In this document: positions 8,897 through 21,547 of the stretch, piece after piece
Position numbering within the stretch: the stretch's first letter is position 1
How the letters are laid out: the number at the start of each line of letters is the position of its first letter
Assembly: GCF_018069805.1 (NCBI RefSeq)
Contig: NZ_JAGPYN010000004.1
Location: 186,001-250,000 of the forward strand
Direction: 5' to 3'
DNA from: Pseudoalteromonas ostreae
GTDB taxonomy: Bacteria > Pseudomonadota > Gammaproteobacteria > Enterobacterales > Alteromonadaceae
Length of the DNA: 64,000 bases
Translations under genes and position numbers: made by a program
Notes under the pieces: generated by a model
Seen by the model: only the letters and a program-made list of their open reading frames with translations
The model's database searches: none
What the model was told of the DNA's origin: nothing

Positions 8897-9343
8897 TTAA
8901 GAAAGCTTTGTCGCTGCTAACTTTGCAGCGATAAAATCCTCATGCGCGACATACAACAAGTTGGAAACACGGCGAATTACATACTCTTCTTGCGGATCTA
9001 ACTCACCATCGGCATACGCTAAGCGCCATAGCAGCTCTATAATTTCAATGCGTTGCTCTGCGCTGCATTGATCATTAATTTGTTTAGAAAACTGAAAGTA
9101 ATCAATCGCGTCATCCAAACTTTTTCCTGCGCTTTGCATTAGCTCACTAACGTCTTCATCACTCAAATTAAAATACTTTTTTAAAGTCAGAGATAACGTT
9201 TTCAATTCATCGTCTTGCTGCTCGCGATCAGCACGCATTACTTCAATCAATAATGCCGCTACAGCCGTTTTCAAATCATGCTCTTGCAGCTGAGCTGGTT
9301 GCTCATCAAAAGCTGAAAATAGTTGTTTTATTTGTTTGAACAT
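8897..9343 (-). CDS. TerB-like (COG4103) acidic helical protein
   Basis: A 148-residue all-helical protein of the TerB/DjlA N-terminal type. The repeated acidic blocks ADREQQDDE and YADGELDPQEEYVI resemble the metal-binding loops of TerB. COG4103 proteins are widespread in proteobacteria, and their role beyond possible stress or tellurite response is not established. ATG at 9343 has an AGGG site; the GTG three bases earlier is less likely. It is convergent with the FMN reductase gene. Confidence 0.78.
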   Translation of the reverse strand: MFKQIKQLFSAFDEQPAQLQEHDLKTAVAALLIEVMRADREQQDDELKTLSLTLKKYFNLSDEDVSELMQSAGKSLDDAIDYFQFSKQINDQCSAEQRIEIIELLWRLAYADGELDPQEEYVIRRVSNLLYVAHEDFIAAKLAATKLS

Positions 9344-9439
9344 CACATTTTCCCTTTTTGGGTGTTAGACTTACAGCATAACTCGTTGCATCACTGTAAT
9401 TAAATAGTGCGCTCAATACAATAATGGAGTTAAAGGTTT

Positions 9440-9811
9440 ATGAAAGGAAAAACAGCAAATAGGCTAGTAATTATCAGTGCGCTGGCACTATTAATAGGCA
9501 GTAATGCGGTATTAGCAGAAAAAGGTGAAACCGAAAAACTCTATGACTTCGATGAAAAAGTCCATTATTACCAAACAAAATTAGACGCAAATAACTATCA
9601 TCTAGAAATTCAATCTGACGACTATCAGCACTTTAAAAATCAAAGTGTATTTTTATTGCGCCATGCTGATCGTTTATGCCGTGGTAATCCATTTATGCTA
9701 AAAGTGACTGATGGTGTACAAGAGTATGATCGTTTCCCAACCCAACCCCGCGCCTATCAGCCGCCTTTAACGGTATTACTACAATGTGAGACAAAGCCCA
9801 GCAAAGACTAA
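9440..9811 (+). CDS. Small secreted protein of unknown function
   Basis: A 123-residue protein with a clear signal peptide (basic MKGK, then a hydrophobic stretch ending NAVLA, then EKGE). The mature part is about 97 residues with two Cys (LCRGNPF and LLQCET) that could form a periplasmic disulfide. No domain is recognised. It converges on another secreted protein gene, with 3 bp between the stops. Confidence 0.7.
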   Translation: MKGKTANRLVIISALALLIGSNAVLAEKGETEKLYDFDEKVHYYQTKLDANNYHLEIQSDDYQHFKNQSVFLLRHADRLCRGNPFMLKVTDGVQEYDRFPTQPRAYQPPLTVLLQCETKPSKD

Positions 9812-9814
9812 TCT

Positions 9815-10408
9815 TTAGTCTTTATAACCCCAAGGCGCTGGCGGTGGTGTAACTGGTTTCGTTAAATCAAAATCAACGCGAAACTCGCGGCCTTGGCGAA
9901 TTAACCGATAAGTAAACTTTTCAGGGTAAATATACATCTGCCATGTATTACCGATAGATTGTGGAATACTTTGGCTAACAAACAATTCTTTTGAATACTG
10001 ATCCGCAGGGAACGACTGCACGTTAGCAAATCCCGCATCAACCGTATGACCACCATACATAGTTGATACATCATCAGTGCCATCTTGATGGCGATGATCG
10101 TGTTTTAAACTCAAACCACTGCCTGTTTTTGTGATGATCCACGTACGTGACGCATCATCACCCACATGAAATGGTACTTGGAGCTCACTATCAGTGCATT
10201 TACGAACATGCATGACTAATTTTTTACCCGCAAACGAGCTAGGACCAGTGGCATTATCAACCGTTACTTTACCCTCAAAAGCTTTACCACAATAGGCGGC
10301 AATATTATCAAAAAAGCCATCATGAGTTGGGATAGATACCAAAGGCGCAGGGCGAGCAAACGCCGCCGTAGACGCCAGCAATAAAGTCGCCGCAGTTAAT
10401 AATTTCAT
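9815..10408 (-). CDS. Secreted protein of unknown function
   Basis: A 197-residue protein with signal peptide MKLLTAATLLLASTAAFARP. The mature part is rich in His and aromatic residues (KHDHRHQDGTDDV) and has two Cys (AAYCGKAF, VRKCTD). I recall similar secreted hypothetical proteins in other marine gammaproteobacteria, but no biochemical role. No catalytic motif is clear. Confidence 0.72.
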   Translation of the reverse strand: MKLLTAATLLLASTAAFARPAPLVSIPTHDGFFDNIAAYCGKAFEGKVTVDNATGPSSFAGKKLVMHVRKCTDSELQVPFHVGDDASRTWIITKTGSGLSLKHDHRHQDGTDDVSTMYGGHTVDAGFANVQSFPADQYSKELFVSQSIPQSIGNTWQMYIYPEKFTYRLIRQGREFRVDFDLTKPVTPPPAPWGYKD

Positions 10409-10509
10409 AGCATGTTCCTAAAAATATAAAGTTGCAGCTTAGCGTGTTAATAAATACAAAGGAAGTAATCGCGTTGAATGGGAATTCAGTTATAAGTTAG
10501 CGAGATGAA

Positions 10510-10530
10510 AGTTAGCAAGTTAGCAAGTTA
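10510..10530 (+). repeat. Short tandem repeat AGTTAGCA x2.6
   Basis: Two full copies and a partial copy of an 8 bp unit in the noncoding stretch between the secreted-protein gene and the leu operon. No function is suggested. Confidence 0.6.
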
Positions 10531-10676
10531 CCTAATTAAAACTCAGTGTTAGTATTAAAACTAGAAGAAATAATGCTTATTATTTTTTGTAAACCTACAA
10601 ATCTATGTCTGAGATTAAAAAATGAATCAAAAAAATATTAAATGCCATAATATGGGGTCTACACAAGCTAGGAAGC

Positions 10677-10966
10677 ATGAATATCAGCCGAAAAAATATA
10701 GTTATAAGAAATGGTGTAGGCCACTTCAAGCGAGGCCCTTACAAAGGAGCCACTCTTTGATTGAGCCCAGATGAAGTGACAACGCTCTGGCATCCAGAGG
10801 AACAAGCAAAGTATGCCCTTTTAAAAAGCCATTGACTAAAACAGCTTGCGGCAAACCTCTTTATTATCGTGAAAGAACTTTAGATCAAAATGGTAAAACA
10901 ATTGAAATATTTACCTGTGATGCTGGTCATGAATGCAAACAGCCGATTATATCGGCTGTAAAATGA
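10677..10966 (+). pseudogene. Degraded gene for a roughly 100-residue protein with a zinc-ribbon-like C-terminus
   Basis: ATG at 10677 with a GGAAG site opens a frame that stops after 27 codons (FKRGPYKGATL). The same frame then continues as LSPDEVTTLWHPEEQAKY and stops again. A +1 shift gives a third coherent piece, VCPFKKPLTKTACGKPLYY followed by FTCDAGHECKQPI, ending at 10966. The Cys-x4-Cys spacing and polar composition look like real protein, so I read this as one gene broken by a nonsense change and a frameshift. The original function is unknown. Except for this piece and a short tandem repeat, 10409-11021 holds only the leu terminator. Confidence 0.4.
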
Positions 10967-10975
10967 AGTCATAAA

Positions 10976-10997
10976 AAACGTGGCCTTAGCCACGTTT
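10976..10997 (-). terminator. Terminator of the leuABCD operon
   Basis: AAACGTGGC and GCCACGTTT pair around loop CTTA. On the minus strand the stem is followed by a T-rich run, 25 bp beyond the leuD stop. Confidence 0.85.
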
Positions 10998-11021
10998 CAT
11001 GATTAAATAACTTTTAAACCT

Positions 11022-11621
11022 TTACTGCCAAGGTCGCTCAGCGTTAAGCTTTGCTTCAAAGGCGTCAATTTGTGGGTTGAGGGTTTCGGTCACACCGATA
11101 AAATCTAAGCCGCTTAATAAACGCTCTTTTACATCTTTGCGGATATCAAAGCTGATTGGCGCAAATTTATTACTGCGTAATTGCTGGTTTTCAAGATCCA
11201 CATCAATGTGAATATCTTCATGCTGCTCACTTAATACAAATAAGTCATCTAATATTTGCGCTGGCAGTGCAATAGCAAGCATTTGGTTATTACCACAGTT
11301 ATTAAAGAAAATATCAGCAAAGCTTTCAGCCAAAATCACTTCAAATCCATATTGTTTAAGCGCCCATGGTGCGTGCTCACGTGATGAACCACAACCAAAA
11401 TTATCGCGGGTTAGTAATATTTGCGCACCTTGGTAACAGGTACGATTTAATATAAACTCAGGGTTAGGCTCGTCGTTATCTAAATAGCGCCAATCATAAA
11501 ACAACGCCGCATCAAAACCATCACGGCTGGTTGAGGTTAAAAACTGCTTGGGAATGATTTGGTCGGTATCGACGTTGTTTTTATCAAGTGGGGCCATTAA
11601 GCCACTAAAAAAAATGCTCAT
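11022..11621 (-). CDS. leuD: 3-isopropylmalate dehydratase small subunit
   Basis: A 199-residue partner of LeuC, together converting 2-isopropylmalate to 3-isopropylmalate in leucine synthesis. The swivel-domain motif DNFGCGSSREHAPWALKQYG is intact, and the N-terminus MAPLDKNNVDTDQIIPKQFL is typical. Its start codon overlaps the leuC stop by one base, so translation is coupled. Length matches the E. coli protein (201). Confidence 0.97.
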   Translation of the reverse strand: MSIFFSGLMAPLDKNNVDTDQIIPKQFLTSTSRDGFDAALFYDWRYLDNDEPNPEFILNRTCYQGAQILLTRDNFGCGSSREHAPWALKQYGFEVILAESFADIFFNNCGNNQMLAIALPAQILDDLFVLSEQHEDIHIDVDLENQQLRSNKFAPISFDIRKDVKERLLSGLDFIGVTETLNPQIDAFEAKLNAERPWQ

Positions 11622-13021
11622 TAGGCTTCTCCTCTAATATCAACAAAGCGACCATGAATTGCTGCCGCAGCGGCCATTGCTGGGCTTACTAAGTGTGTAC
11701 GACCACCACGGCCTTGGCGACCTTCAAAGTTACGGTTTGAGGTGGATGCACAGCGCTTGCCTGCACCTAAGCGATCATCGTTCATGGCTAAGCACATTGA
11801 GCAACCCGGTTCACGCCACTCAAAACCTGCAGCTTTGAAAATATCAGCTAAGCCTTCATCTTCAGCTTGTTTTTTCACCAAGCCTGAGCCTGGTACAATT
11901 AACGCTTCAACGCCAGCAGCAACTTGCTTACCTTGCACGATATGAGCAGCAGCACGTAAATCTTCAATACGGCTGTTAGTACATGAGCCTATAAATACGG
12001 TATCAACGCGTGCTGATGACAGTTTTTCTCCCGCTTTTAAGTCCATGTATTTAAGGGCACTGCGGATCGCATCAGCTTTAATTAAATCAGGCTCTTGTTC
12101 TGGATCTGGAATGCATTCATCAACACCAATAACTTGCTCAGGGCTAGTGCCCCAAGTAATTTGCGGCTGAATGCTGCTCGCTTCAAGTTCCACCTCTAAA
12201 TCAAACTGCGCGCCTTCGTCAGTTTTTAGCGTTTCCCAGTAAGCAACTGCAGCTTCAAAATCATCGCCTTGTGGAGCAAATGGGCGGCCTTTTAAGTAAT
12301 CATAAGTGATTTGGTCTGAAGCGATTAAACCCGCTTTCGCGCCCATTTCAATACTCATGTTACACAATGTCATGCGTGCTTCCATTGACAGTGCTGCAAT
12401 GCCTTCACCACAAAATTCTGCCACATAACCTGTACCACCGGCTGTACCTAGTTTACCAATCACCGCCATAATTAAATCTTTGGCTGTAACCGTTGGACGT
12501 AGTACACCATTAATTTGAATTTTTAATGACTTGGCTTTTTTCTGTTGTAGCGTTTGCGTTGCTAGTACATGCTCAACCTCTGACGTGCCAATACCATGGG
12601 CAAGTGCACCAAATGCACCGTGAGTTGAGGTATGGCTATCGCCACAAACAATGGTAGTGCCAGGTAAAGTGATTCCTTGCTCAGGGCCCATTACATGCAC
12701 AATGCCTTGGTTAATTGAATTTAAATCGTAAAGCACAATACCAAACTCTTTACAGTTGGCATCAAGCGCCATTAACTGGTTTTTTGATACTTCACTGGCG
12801 GCATCAAGTGATCGACTTTTAGTCGATACATTGTGATCCATGGTCGCGATGGTTTTTTCAGGACAACGTACTGTACGGTTTTTTTCACGTAGGCCTGCAA
12901 ACGCTTGCGGCGATGTCACTTCGTGTACTAAATGACGGTCAATATAAAGTAAATCGGTTTGCTCATTAATACTAGCAACGACATGCGCTTGCCAGATTTT
13001 GTCGTATAAGGTTTGGGCCAC
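11621..13021 (-). CDS. leuC: 3-isopropylmalate dehydratase large subunit
   Basis: A 466-residue aconitase-fold Fe-S enzyme. The three cluster cysteines lie in [12 protein letters not shown] and [11 protein letters not shown], and the catalytic core contains [13 protein letters not shown]. It works with LeuD in the second step of leucine synthesis. It is separated from leuB by 75 bp, the only real gap in an otherwise overlapping operon. Confidence 0.97.
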   Translation of the reverse strand: MAQTLYDKIWQAHVVASINEQTDLLYIDRHLVHEVTSPQAFAGLREKNRTVRCPEKTIATMDHNVSTKSRSLDAASEVSKNQLMALDANCKEFGIVLYDLNSINQGIVHVMGPEQGITLPGTTIVCGDSHTSTHGAFGALAHGIGTSEVEHVLATQTLQQKKAKSLKIQINGVLRPTVTAKDLIMAVIGKLGTAGGTGYVAEFCGEGIAALSMEARMTLCNMSIEMGAKAGLIASDQITYDYLKGRPFAPQGDDFEAAVAYWETLKTDEGAQFDLEVELEASSIQPQITWGTSPEQVIGVDECIPDPEQEPDLIKADAIRSALKYMDLKAGEKLSSARVDTVFIGSCTNSRIEDLRAAAHIVQGKQVAAGVEALIVPGSGLVKKQAEDEGLADIFKAAGFEWREPGCSMCLAMNDDRLGAGKRCASTSNRNFEGRQGRGGRTHLVSPAMAAAAAIHGRFVDIRGEA

Positions 13022-13096
13022 TTGCGGATCCCCTAATTTGTTTGGCTCGCCGCGTGACGGTGCAGCGAGTGAATAATTGTTTAAATATCTGCTGTT

Positions 13097-15723
<2,627 letters not shown>

Positions 15724-15761
15724 AATCTACCCTTAATTCTCTGCTGCCCTAGATGCGAGAT

Positions 15762-15788
15762 AAAAAAAACCCCGCAATATGCGGGGTT
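15762..15788 (-). terminator. leu operon attenuator terminator
   Basis: On the minus strand AACCCCGC and GCGGGGTT pair around ATATT and run into eight T residues, 39 bp before leuA. It lies between the leader peptide and leuA, so it is an attenuator rather than the end of an upstream gene. Confidence 0.9.
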
Positions 15789-15814
15789 CTTTGTGTTTAC
15801 TTAATGCAAATACA

Positions 15815-15883
15815 CTAATCCCCGCTCACGAAAGCTTGCAGTAAGAGGTTCAGTTTCAATGTAATAAAATGAGTGTTTTGCAT
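15815..15883 (-). CDS. leuL: leu operon leader peptide
   Basis: A 22-codon frame beginning MQNTHF contains the stretch LKLNLLL, in which five of seven codons are leucine (TTG, CTG, CTC, TTA, CTG). Its stop is about 26 bp before the attenuator stem. Ribosome stalling at these codons when Leu-tRNA is scarce should let an antiterminator form and leuABCD be transcribed. This is the classical leuL arrangement. The Shine-Dalgarno is weak (AAAG). The interval 15884-16106 must hold the operon promoter, but I cannot fix the hexamers. Confidence 0.88.
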   Translation of the reverse strand: MQNTHFITLKLNLLLQAFVSGD

Positions 15884-16106
15884 CGTCTTTACTAAATATG
15901 CGTGTTCAGTGAAGCCTATTTTTAACACTTCAAAATTGCGCATGCAAGCATAATATTTCCACAAAAAGGAATTCTTCATGGCATAAAAGGAATTAAAAAT
16001 CCAAAAAATCAAATTTAAGGTATAAATTAATACTAAAAACTGAAAATACAAGCCGATTAAACTAATCAGCTTCCAGCCTACGCTTAGATTAACTTTTTGC
16101 TATTTT

Positions 16107-16724
16107 TTACTCTTTATTACCATCACGTACATATTTACTAGCACCACGCGTTATATAACGTAATTGCCAAATAACGCGCTCTACTAGCTCATCACGTTGT
16201 TGGCCCTCAATATCTAGAGCCTCGGCACCAGCATTAAACACTAGCGTGACCATGGCCTCTGCTTGAATATATGCATGAGTGGCGTCACACGGGGTTTCGC
16301 TTTCAAGATAGTGCGCAAGCTCTAAAATAAAGTGTTTAATTTCACGGGCTACAGCAGCACGAAATGCTTTAGAGGTGCCGGATCGCTCCCGTAGTAGTAG
16401 CCTAAATTGATTACTGGAGTTATCAATAAACTCCATAAATGTAACTACTGAGGTGGTAATAATGCTACCGCCACTGGCGATGCGACGACGTGCCTGGCGC
16501 ATTAGCTGGCGCAGCGTTAAACCAGCTTCATCAACCATAGTTAAACCCAGTTCATTCATGTCTTTAAAGTGGCGGTAAAATGAGGTTGGTGCTATACCTG
16601 CTTCACGAGCTACTTCACGTAAACTTAAATTAGAAAAACTATGATCGGCGCTTAATTGGTTAAATGCCGCCTCAATTAAAGCTTGTCGTGTTTTTTGTTT
16701 CTGTTGTGCACGAACACCCGACAT
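16107..16724 (-). CDS. fabR: Fatty acid biosynthesis regulator FabR (TetR family)
   Basis: A 205-residue TetR repressor nearly collinear with E. coli Fab[21 protein letters not shown], the [24 protein letters not shown], and [20 protein letters not shown]. FabR senses the ratio of unsaturated to saturated acyl-ACP/CoA and represses genes that raise unsaturated fatty acids. Here the divergent neighbour is an acyl-CoA desaturase with a FabR-type operator in front, rather than fabA or fabB as in E. coli. Confidence 0.95.
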   Translation of the reverse strand: MSGVRAQQKQKTRQALIEAAFNQLSADHSFSNLSLREVAREAGIAPTSFYRHFKDMNELGLTMVDEAGLTLRQLMRQARRRIASGGSIITTSVVTFMEFIDNSSNQFRLLLRERSGTSKAFRAAVAREIKHFILELAHYLESETPCDATHAYIQAEAMVTLVFNAGAEALDIEGQQRDELVERVIWQLRYITRGASKYVRDGNKE

Positions 16725-16819
16725 GAACTACTCCTGATTTAATTTAAATCAATTTATGATGATTTTTATCTTAATTCTCCAGTCTAATACTTGACGGCAA
16801 GAGAATGAAATATTATTTT

Positions 16820-16836
16820 AGCTTACAAGTGTACGC
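16820..16836. promoter_or_regulatory. FabR operator upstream of the desaturase gene
   Basis: AGCTTACAAGTGTACGC is an imperfect palindrome matching the FabR/DesT-type box AGCGTACA-N2-TGTACGCT at most positions. It is 14 bp before the desaturase start and in the fabR/desaturase intergenic region, so FabR probably represses the desaturase and perhaps itself. Confidence 0.75.
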
Positions 16837-16850
16837 CCAGATTTTTAAAG

Positions 16851-17984
16851 ATGAAAAAACCACCAGTTATTTGGACCAATGTCCTATTTTTTAGTATTAC
16901 GTTTTTGGCTGCTGCCACATTAGTTCCTTGGTATGGGTTTGCCCATGGCTTTACTAGTGGCCATTGGCTAGCATTTGTTGTTTGTATGTTTTATGCGGGT
17001 ATGTCAATTACCGCAGGCTACCATCGCTTATGGGCCCATAAAACTTACGATGCCCATCCCCTTATTGAAGTTTTTTTTGCTCTAGGCGGTGCTTTTGCAC
17101 TGCAAAATAGTGCGCTGCACTGGAGTTGTGATCATCGCGTTCATCATGGCCAAGTTGATGACCCCGTAAAAGACCCTTATGCAGCAACCAATGGTTTTTG
17201 GTATAGCCACATCGGTTGGATGCTTCGCGATTACCAAGGCGACAGTTATAGTGATTACAGTAATTGCCGTGATTTACAGCGCAACAGAATAGTGATGTGG
17301 CAACACCGTCATTATATGAAATTAGCATTAGCAACTAATATTGGTATTCCTGCTCTGCTGGGTCTAATGATTGGCGATGTAATTGGCATGCTGTTATTAG
17401 CCGGATTGTTACGTCTGGTATTGAGCCAACATTTCACCTTTTTTATCAATTCAGTAGCGCATATTTGGGGCTCTCGACCTTATACTGAAAAAAATACAGC
17501 TCGCGATAATGGCGTGTTAGCACTATTTACTTATGGCGAGGGTTACCATAACTTTCATCATATTTTTGCCAGCGATTATCGTAATGGCATAAGATGGTTT
17601 CACTATGATCCCACAAAATGGATGATCCGCGCTTTTGCAGTTGTTGGCCTTGCTAAAAAATTAAAACGTACGCCGATTGAGCGTATCGAAAAAGCCAAAG
17701 CCGAAACGTTAATGAACAAAACGCAAAACCGTTTAGCTAAATTGCCTTTAGCGCAAGATAAGCTTACATTATTGCAGCAAGAGTACGATTTATTGTTGAA
17801 AAAGCTACAACACTATTGCGCACTAAAAAAGCAGGTATTAGAAGTTAAAAAGAATAACATGCTGCAACAATGTGAAAAATCAGCTTTAATAACACAATAT
17901 CATGAGTTGGAAGCTGCCTGGGAAAACCAAAAACAGGCATGGCTTGCACTAAATGCGAGGTTATTAAAAGCCTCTTTTAGTTAA
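16851..17984 (+). CDS. Membrane acyl-CoA fatty acid desaturase (delta-9 type)
   Basis: A 377-residue di-iron membrane desaturase. The three histidine boxes are HRLWAH, HRVHH and HNFHH, set among four to five hydrophobic segments. The extra C-terminal part (about 285-377) is a charged coiled coil not found in minimal desaturases. It introduces a double bond into saturated acyl-CoA, giving aerobic control of membrane fluidity. It lies behind a FabR box and 13 bp ahead of sthA, so the two are probably co-transcribed. A role for SthA in NAD(P)H supply to the desaturation chain would be inference. Confidence 0.93.
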   Translation: MKKPPVIWTNVLFFSITFLAAATLVPWYGFAHGFTSGHWLAFVVCMFYAGMSITAGYHRLWAHKTYDAHPLIEVFFALGGAFALQNSALHWSCDHRVHHGQVDDPVKDPYAATNGFWYSHIGWMLRDYQGDSYSDYSNCRDLQRNRIVMWQHRHYMKLALATNIGIPALLGLMIGDVIGMLLLAGLLRLVLSQHFTFFINSVAHIWGSRPYTEKNTARDNGVLALFTYGEGYHNFHHIFASDYRNGIRWFHYDPTKWMIRAFAVVGLAKKLKRTPIERIEKAKAETLMNKTQNRLAKLPLAQDKLTLLQQEYDLLLKKLQHYCALKKQVLEVKKNNMLQQCEKSALITQYHELEAAWENQKQAWLALNARLLKASFS

Positions 17985-17997
17985 TGTAGGAGTGGCT

Positions 17998-19428
17998 GTG
18001 GCCAAACAACAAGTAAAGAAAGAACAACAACTATCATTTCAATATGATGCGATTATTATAGGCACAGGTCCTGGCGGTGAAGGTACCGCCATGAACTTGT
18101 CTAAAAGCAACAAAAAAGTAGCCGTTATTGAACGCCAAGCAGGCGTTGGTGGCGGTTGCGTTCATTGGGGCACCATTCCTTCAAAGGCATTGCGTCATTC
18201 TGTTAGCCGCTATATCGAATACAAAGCCAACCCATTATTTAATGTGGGTGAGCGCCCTAGCAGGTTAACGTTTCCTGATATTTTGCGCCACGCCAGCTCG
18301 GTTATTTCTAAACAATCAAATTTACGCAGCAGCTTTTACGATCGTAATCGCATTCATATGTTTCAAGGTGATGCCAGCTTTGTTGATCAGCACACAATTG
18401 AAATTACGCGTAATGATGGCTCAACTGAACGTTTAACGGCTAAAACCATTGTGATTGCTACAGGCTCACGTCCGTACCGCCCACCTGAGGTTGATTTTAC
18501 CCATTCACGTATTTACGACAGCGATACTATTTTAGCCCTAGAGCATGACCCTCACCGGGTACTTATTTACGGCGCTGGTGTGATCGGCTGTGAGTATGCG
18601 TCTATTTTTAAAGGCTTAGGTGCTAAAGTTGATTTGGTTAATACCCGCGACCGCTTACTCGCTTTTATGGATGCTGAAATCTCAGATGCTTTAAGCTATC
18701 ACTTTTGGAATAGCGGTATTGTGATCCGCCATAACGAAGAGTTTGACCGTATTGAAACCCGTGATGATTGCGTTGTTATGCATTTAAAATCAGGAAAACG
18801 CGTTAAAGCTGACTGTATTTTATTTGCCAATGGTCGCACCGGCAACACTGACGGACTTAACCTTGAAGCGGTTGGCTTGAAAGCCGACGGCCGCGGGCAG
18901 TTAAAAGTTAATGAAACTTACCAAACTGAAGTGGATAATATTTATGCGGTGGGCGATGTCATAGGCTACCCAAGTCTTGCTAGTGCAGCGTTTGATCAGG
19001 GCCGAATTGCTGCCGATGCAATTGCCTGTGGTAATTGCGATGAAAAACTAATTATTGATATTCCTGCAGGTATTTATACCATTCCTGAAATGAGCTCTGT
19101 GGGTAAAACCGAACAACAGCTTACTGCAGCTAAAATCCCCTATGAAGTCGGTCGTGCGCAGTTTAAACATTTAGCACGGGCACAAATTGCCGGTACTGAA
19201 GTAGGCAGTTTAAAAATATTATTTCACACCGAGACTAAAGAAGTACTTGGCGTACATTGTTTTGGTGAGCGTGCCTCTGAAATAGTGCATATTGGCCAAG
19301 CCATTATGGAACAAAAAAATGGCGGCAATAATATCGATTACTTTGTTAATACCACCTTTAACTACCCAACCATGGCTGAAGCCTACCGCGTTGCGGCGTT
19401 AAATGGTTTGAATCGACTGTTTAAATAA
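17998..19428 (+). CDS. sthA: Soluble pyridine nucleotide transhydrogenase
   Basis: A 476-residue flavoprotein that moves reducing equivalents between NADPH and NAD+. It has the FAD-binding GTGPGGEG, the site [17 protein letters not shown] in which the second redox Cys of the lipoamide dehydrogenase family is Thr (diagnostic for SthA/UdhA), the second nucleotide fold [14 protein letters not shown], and the C-terminal dimerisation domain. Of the two in-frame GTG codons, 17998 sits 5 nt after AGGAG, whereas 17992 overlaps it, so 17998 is chosen. Confidence 0.95.
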   Translation: MAKQQVKKEQQLSFQYDAIIIGTGPGGEGTAMNLSKSNKKVAVIERQAGVGGGCVHWGTIPSKALRHSVSRYIEYKANPLFNVGERPSRLTFPDILRHASSVISKQSNLRSSFYDRNRIHMFQGDASFVDQHTIEITRNDGSTERLTAKTIVIATGSRPYRPPEVDFTHSRIYDSDTILALEHDPHRVLIYGAGVIGCEYASIFKGLGAKVDLVNTRDRLLAFMDAEISDALSYHFWNSGIVIRHNEEFDRIETRDDCVVMHLKSGKRVKADCILFANGRTGNTDGLNLEAVGLKADGRGQLKVNETYQTEVDNIYAVGDVIGYPSLASAAFDQGRIAADAIACGNCDEKLIIDIPAGIYTIPEMSSVGKTEQQLTAAKIPYEVGRAQFKHLARAQIAGTEVGSLKILFHTETKEVLGVHCFGERASEIVHIGQAIMEQKNGGNNIDYFVNTTFNYPTMAEAYRVAALNGLNRLFK

Positions 19429-19445
19429 ACGTTGAGACAGCTAAT

Positions 19446-19479
19446 AAAAAGCCCGCTTACTGATAAGCGGGCTTTTTTT
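19446..19479. terminator. Terminator after sthA
   Basis: AAAAAGCCCGCTTA pairs with TAAGCGGGCTTTTT around CTGA, followed by more T. The A run also makes it usable for the convergent hemE. Confidence 0.9.
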
Positions 19480-19512
19480 GATTATAAATGACAGTGCTTG
19501 TTACAGCTGCAG

Positions 19513-20577
19513 TTACTTATGATATTGCGCACTAAACTCATGTACGGCATTAATAAATACACCCGCGTTTTCAGGATCAACATCAGGCGTAATACCATGG
19601 CCTAAGTTAAATACATGACCTTCACCTGTGCCAAAATCTTCAAGGATAGTCGCTACTTCTTGGCGAATACGATCTGGTGTGCCATGTAACATTGATGGAT
19701 CCATATTACCTTGCAGAGCTACTTTGTCGCCGACACGGCGCTTAGCATCGCTAATATTAATTGTCCAATCAAGACCAATTGCATCACACCCCGTTGCTGC
19801 TATCGCTTCAATCCATTGACCACCATTTTTAGTAAATAACGTAACGGGCACTTTGCGACCATCATATTCACGAATTAAACCATCAACGATTTTGTGCATG
19901 TACTGCAATGAGAACTCTTTATAATCACGCGGGCTCAATACACCGCCCCATGAGTCAAACACCATTAGAGACTGCGCACCGGCTTTAATTTGTGCATTTA
20001 AGTAATCGATCACTGAATCAGCAAGCTTATCAAGTAACAAATGCAGTGTTTTTGGCTCAGCAAACGCCATTTTTTTGATTTTGCCAAAGGTCTTACTGCT
20101 CCCGCCTTCAACCATATAAGTAGCAAGTGTCCAAGGTGAACCCGAGAAACCAATTAGTGGTACTTCGCCTTTTAGTTCACGACGGATCGTGCTTACGGCA
20201 TTCATAACATAACCAAGCTCATCTGTTGGATCGAGCCTTGGAATTTTTTGTACATCAGCAAGTGATGAAATTGGACGCTCAAATTTAGGACCTTCACCGG
20301 TTTCAAAATACAAACCTAAGCCCATCGCATCTGGAATAGTTAAAATATCACTAAATAAAATAGCGGCATCTAATGGGTAACGACGCAGCGGCTGTAATGT
20401 TACTTCACAAGCGAGCTCAGCATTTTTACACAGGCTCATAAAATCGCCCGCTTGTGCACGAGTTGCGCGGTATTCTGGTAAGTAACGCCCTGCTTGGCGC
20501 ATCATCCATACCGGAGTCACATCAACTGGCTGTTTTTGTAGTGCACGTAAATAACGGTCGTTTTTTAATTCGCTCAT
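19513..20577 (-). CDS. hemE: Uroporphyrinogen decarboxylase
   Basis: A 354-residue cytoplasmic enzyme that decarboxylates uroporphyrinogen III to coproporphyrinogen III in heme synthesis. It has the N-terminal signature [16 protein letters not shown], the catalytic Asp in [30 protein letters not shown] and the C-terminal [16 protein letters not shown] at 20577 ([10 protein letters not shown]) gives exactly the E. coli length. The 19 extra upstream residues of the open frame are not typical. Confidence 0.96.
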   Translation of the reverse strand: MSELKNDRYLRALQKQPVDVTPVWMMRQAGRYLPEYRATRAQAGDFMSLCKNAELACEVTLQPLRRYPLDAAILFSDILTIPDAMGLGLYFETGEGPKFERPISSLADVQKIPRLDPTDELGYVMNAVSTIRRELKGEVPLIGFSGSPWTLATYMVEGGSSKTFGKIKKMAFAEPKTLHLLLDKLADSVIDYLNAQIKAGAQSLMVFDSWGGVLSPRDYKEFSLQYMHKIVDGLIREYDGRKVPVTLFTKNGGQWIEAIAATGCDAIGLDWTINISDAKRRVGDKVALQGNMDPSMLHGTPDRIRQEVATILEDFGTGEGHVFNLGHGITPDVDPENAGVFINAVHEFSAQYHK

Positions 20578-20760
20578 AGCGTAAAGGATCCTAAAGCTGA
20601 TAGATATTGTGCAGATTGTATCACCATATCGCACACCTCTCTATCGCTATGGCATTAATTAACCTTAGTATTGATACAGATTAGGAATCTATTTAAGATG
20701 CTTACTTAGTAAAAAATTAACACAACAAACAATAACATTTGAAATTTTTTATTAATATGT

Positions 20761-20789
20761 TTGCAACACAGCACAAACCTTGGTATAAC
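20761..20789 (+). promoter_or_regulatory. Strong sigma-70 promoter driving a short noncoding transcript
   Basis: TTGCAA (20761-20766), a 17 bp spacer, then TATAAC (20784-20789) preceded by TGG, an extended -10. A start near 20796 gives a short RNA that ends at a terminator about 125 nt on. Confidence 0.6.
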
Positions 20790-20795
20790 TTGTTC

Positions 20796-20922
20796 CGCGT
20801 TAACAATAAAAACAATAAAAATTACATAACAATAAAAATAAAAATCTTCTAATAACAATAAAAAAGCTTGTTGAAACAAGTCATGGAAAAAGAAATTAAC
20901 CACCTTTATGGTGGTTTTTTCT
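20796..20922 (+). ncRNA. Candidate small RNA upstream of rsd
   Basis: A predicted transcript of about 125 nt runs from the extended -10 promoter to a rho-independent terminator, with no open frame of note. Its middle carries several copies of AACAATAAAAA, an A-rich single-stranded stretch of the kind bound by the distal face of Hfq. A small hairpin CTTGTT-GA-AACAAG (about 20869-20882) and the terminator hairpin follow. It matches no RNA family I recognise. It could alternatively be an attenuated leader of rsd, but rsd begins 160 bp further with its own ribosome site. Confidence 0.5.
20898..20920 (+). terminator. Terminator of the candidate sRNA
   Basis: AACCACC and GGTGGTT pair around TTTAT and are followed by a T-rich run, on the plus strand. 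Confidence 0.82.
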
Positions 20923-21079
20923 TGCCTGAAACAATATAAACGATTTGTATTTTAGCAAAAAAAACTGTTTATATATCATATGGTTCTTGTTTTATTACAA
21001 AATTATAAAAAAAATGTGTTGATCTTTTCGGCATATTTCATTGTTATAGAAGAAACCAACCCAGCTAAGGAGAATGATA

Positions 21080-21547
21080 ATGCTGACGCGTTTGGAAAAA
21101 GCTCAACAAAAATGGGGTGGTAGCCACACCGTGATCGACAAATGGCTCTCAGAACGCCAAGAGCTATTAGTTTTATATTGTCGTATTGCTGGCTTTTCAC
21201 CGTATGATAAAAAAGACCACGCCTTACCAGATCAATTACAGATCCAAAATTTCTGTCAACTATTGATGGATTATTTATCTGCTGGTCACTTTGAAGTGTA
21301 TGACGACATTGCTAAGGCATGCGAACAAAAGGGCCCTCACAGCCAGCAACTTGCCAATGAACTTTATCCACGAATTTCGCAAACTACTGACATTGCGCTT
21401 GATTTTAATGATAAATATGCAGAGGTGGATAAAGAAGATCTACTCAATGATTTTGATGACGATTTATCAAAACTTGGTGAAACACTTGAGCTGCGTTTTG
21501 AGTTGGAAGATGAATTAATCGATAATTTATATTCAAACCATACCTAA
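21080..21547 (+). CDS. rsd: Anti-sigma-70 factor Rsd/AlgQ
   Basis: A 155-residue helical protein of the Rsd/AlgQ family. The core FCQLLMDYLSAGHFEVYDDI and the C-terminal LSKLGETLELRFELEDELI match E. coli Rsd, which sequesters sigma-70 in stationary phase. The second ATG (21080) lies 7 nt after AAGGAG; the first (21074) is only one base away from it and too close, so 21080 is chosen. The tail is strongly acidic. Confidence 0.9.
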   Translation: MLTRLEKAQQKWGGSHTVIDKWLSERQELLVLYCRIAGFSPYDKKDHALPDQLQIQNFCQLLMDYLSAGHFEVYDDIAKACEQKGPHSQQLANELYPRISQTTDIALDFNDKYAEVDKEDLLNDFDDDLSKLGETLELRFELEDELIDNLYSNHT

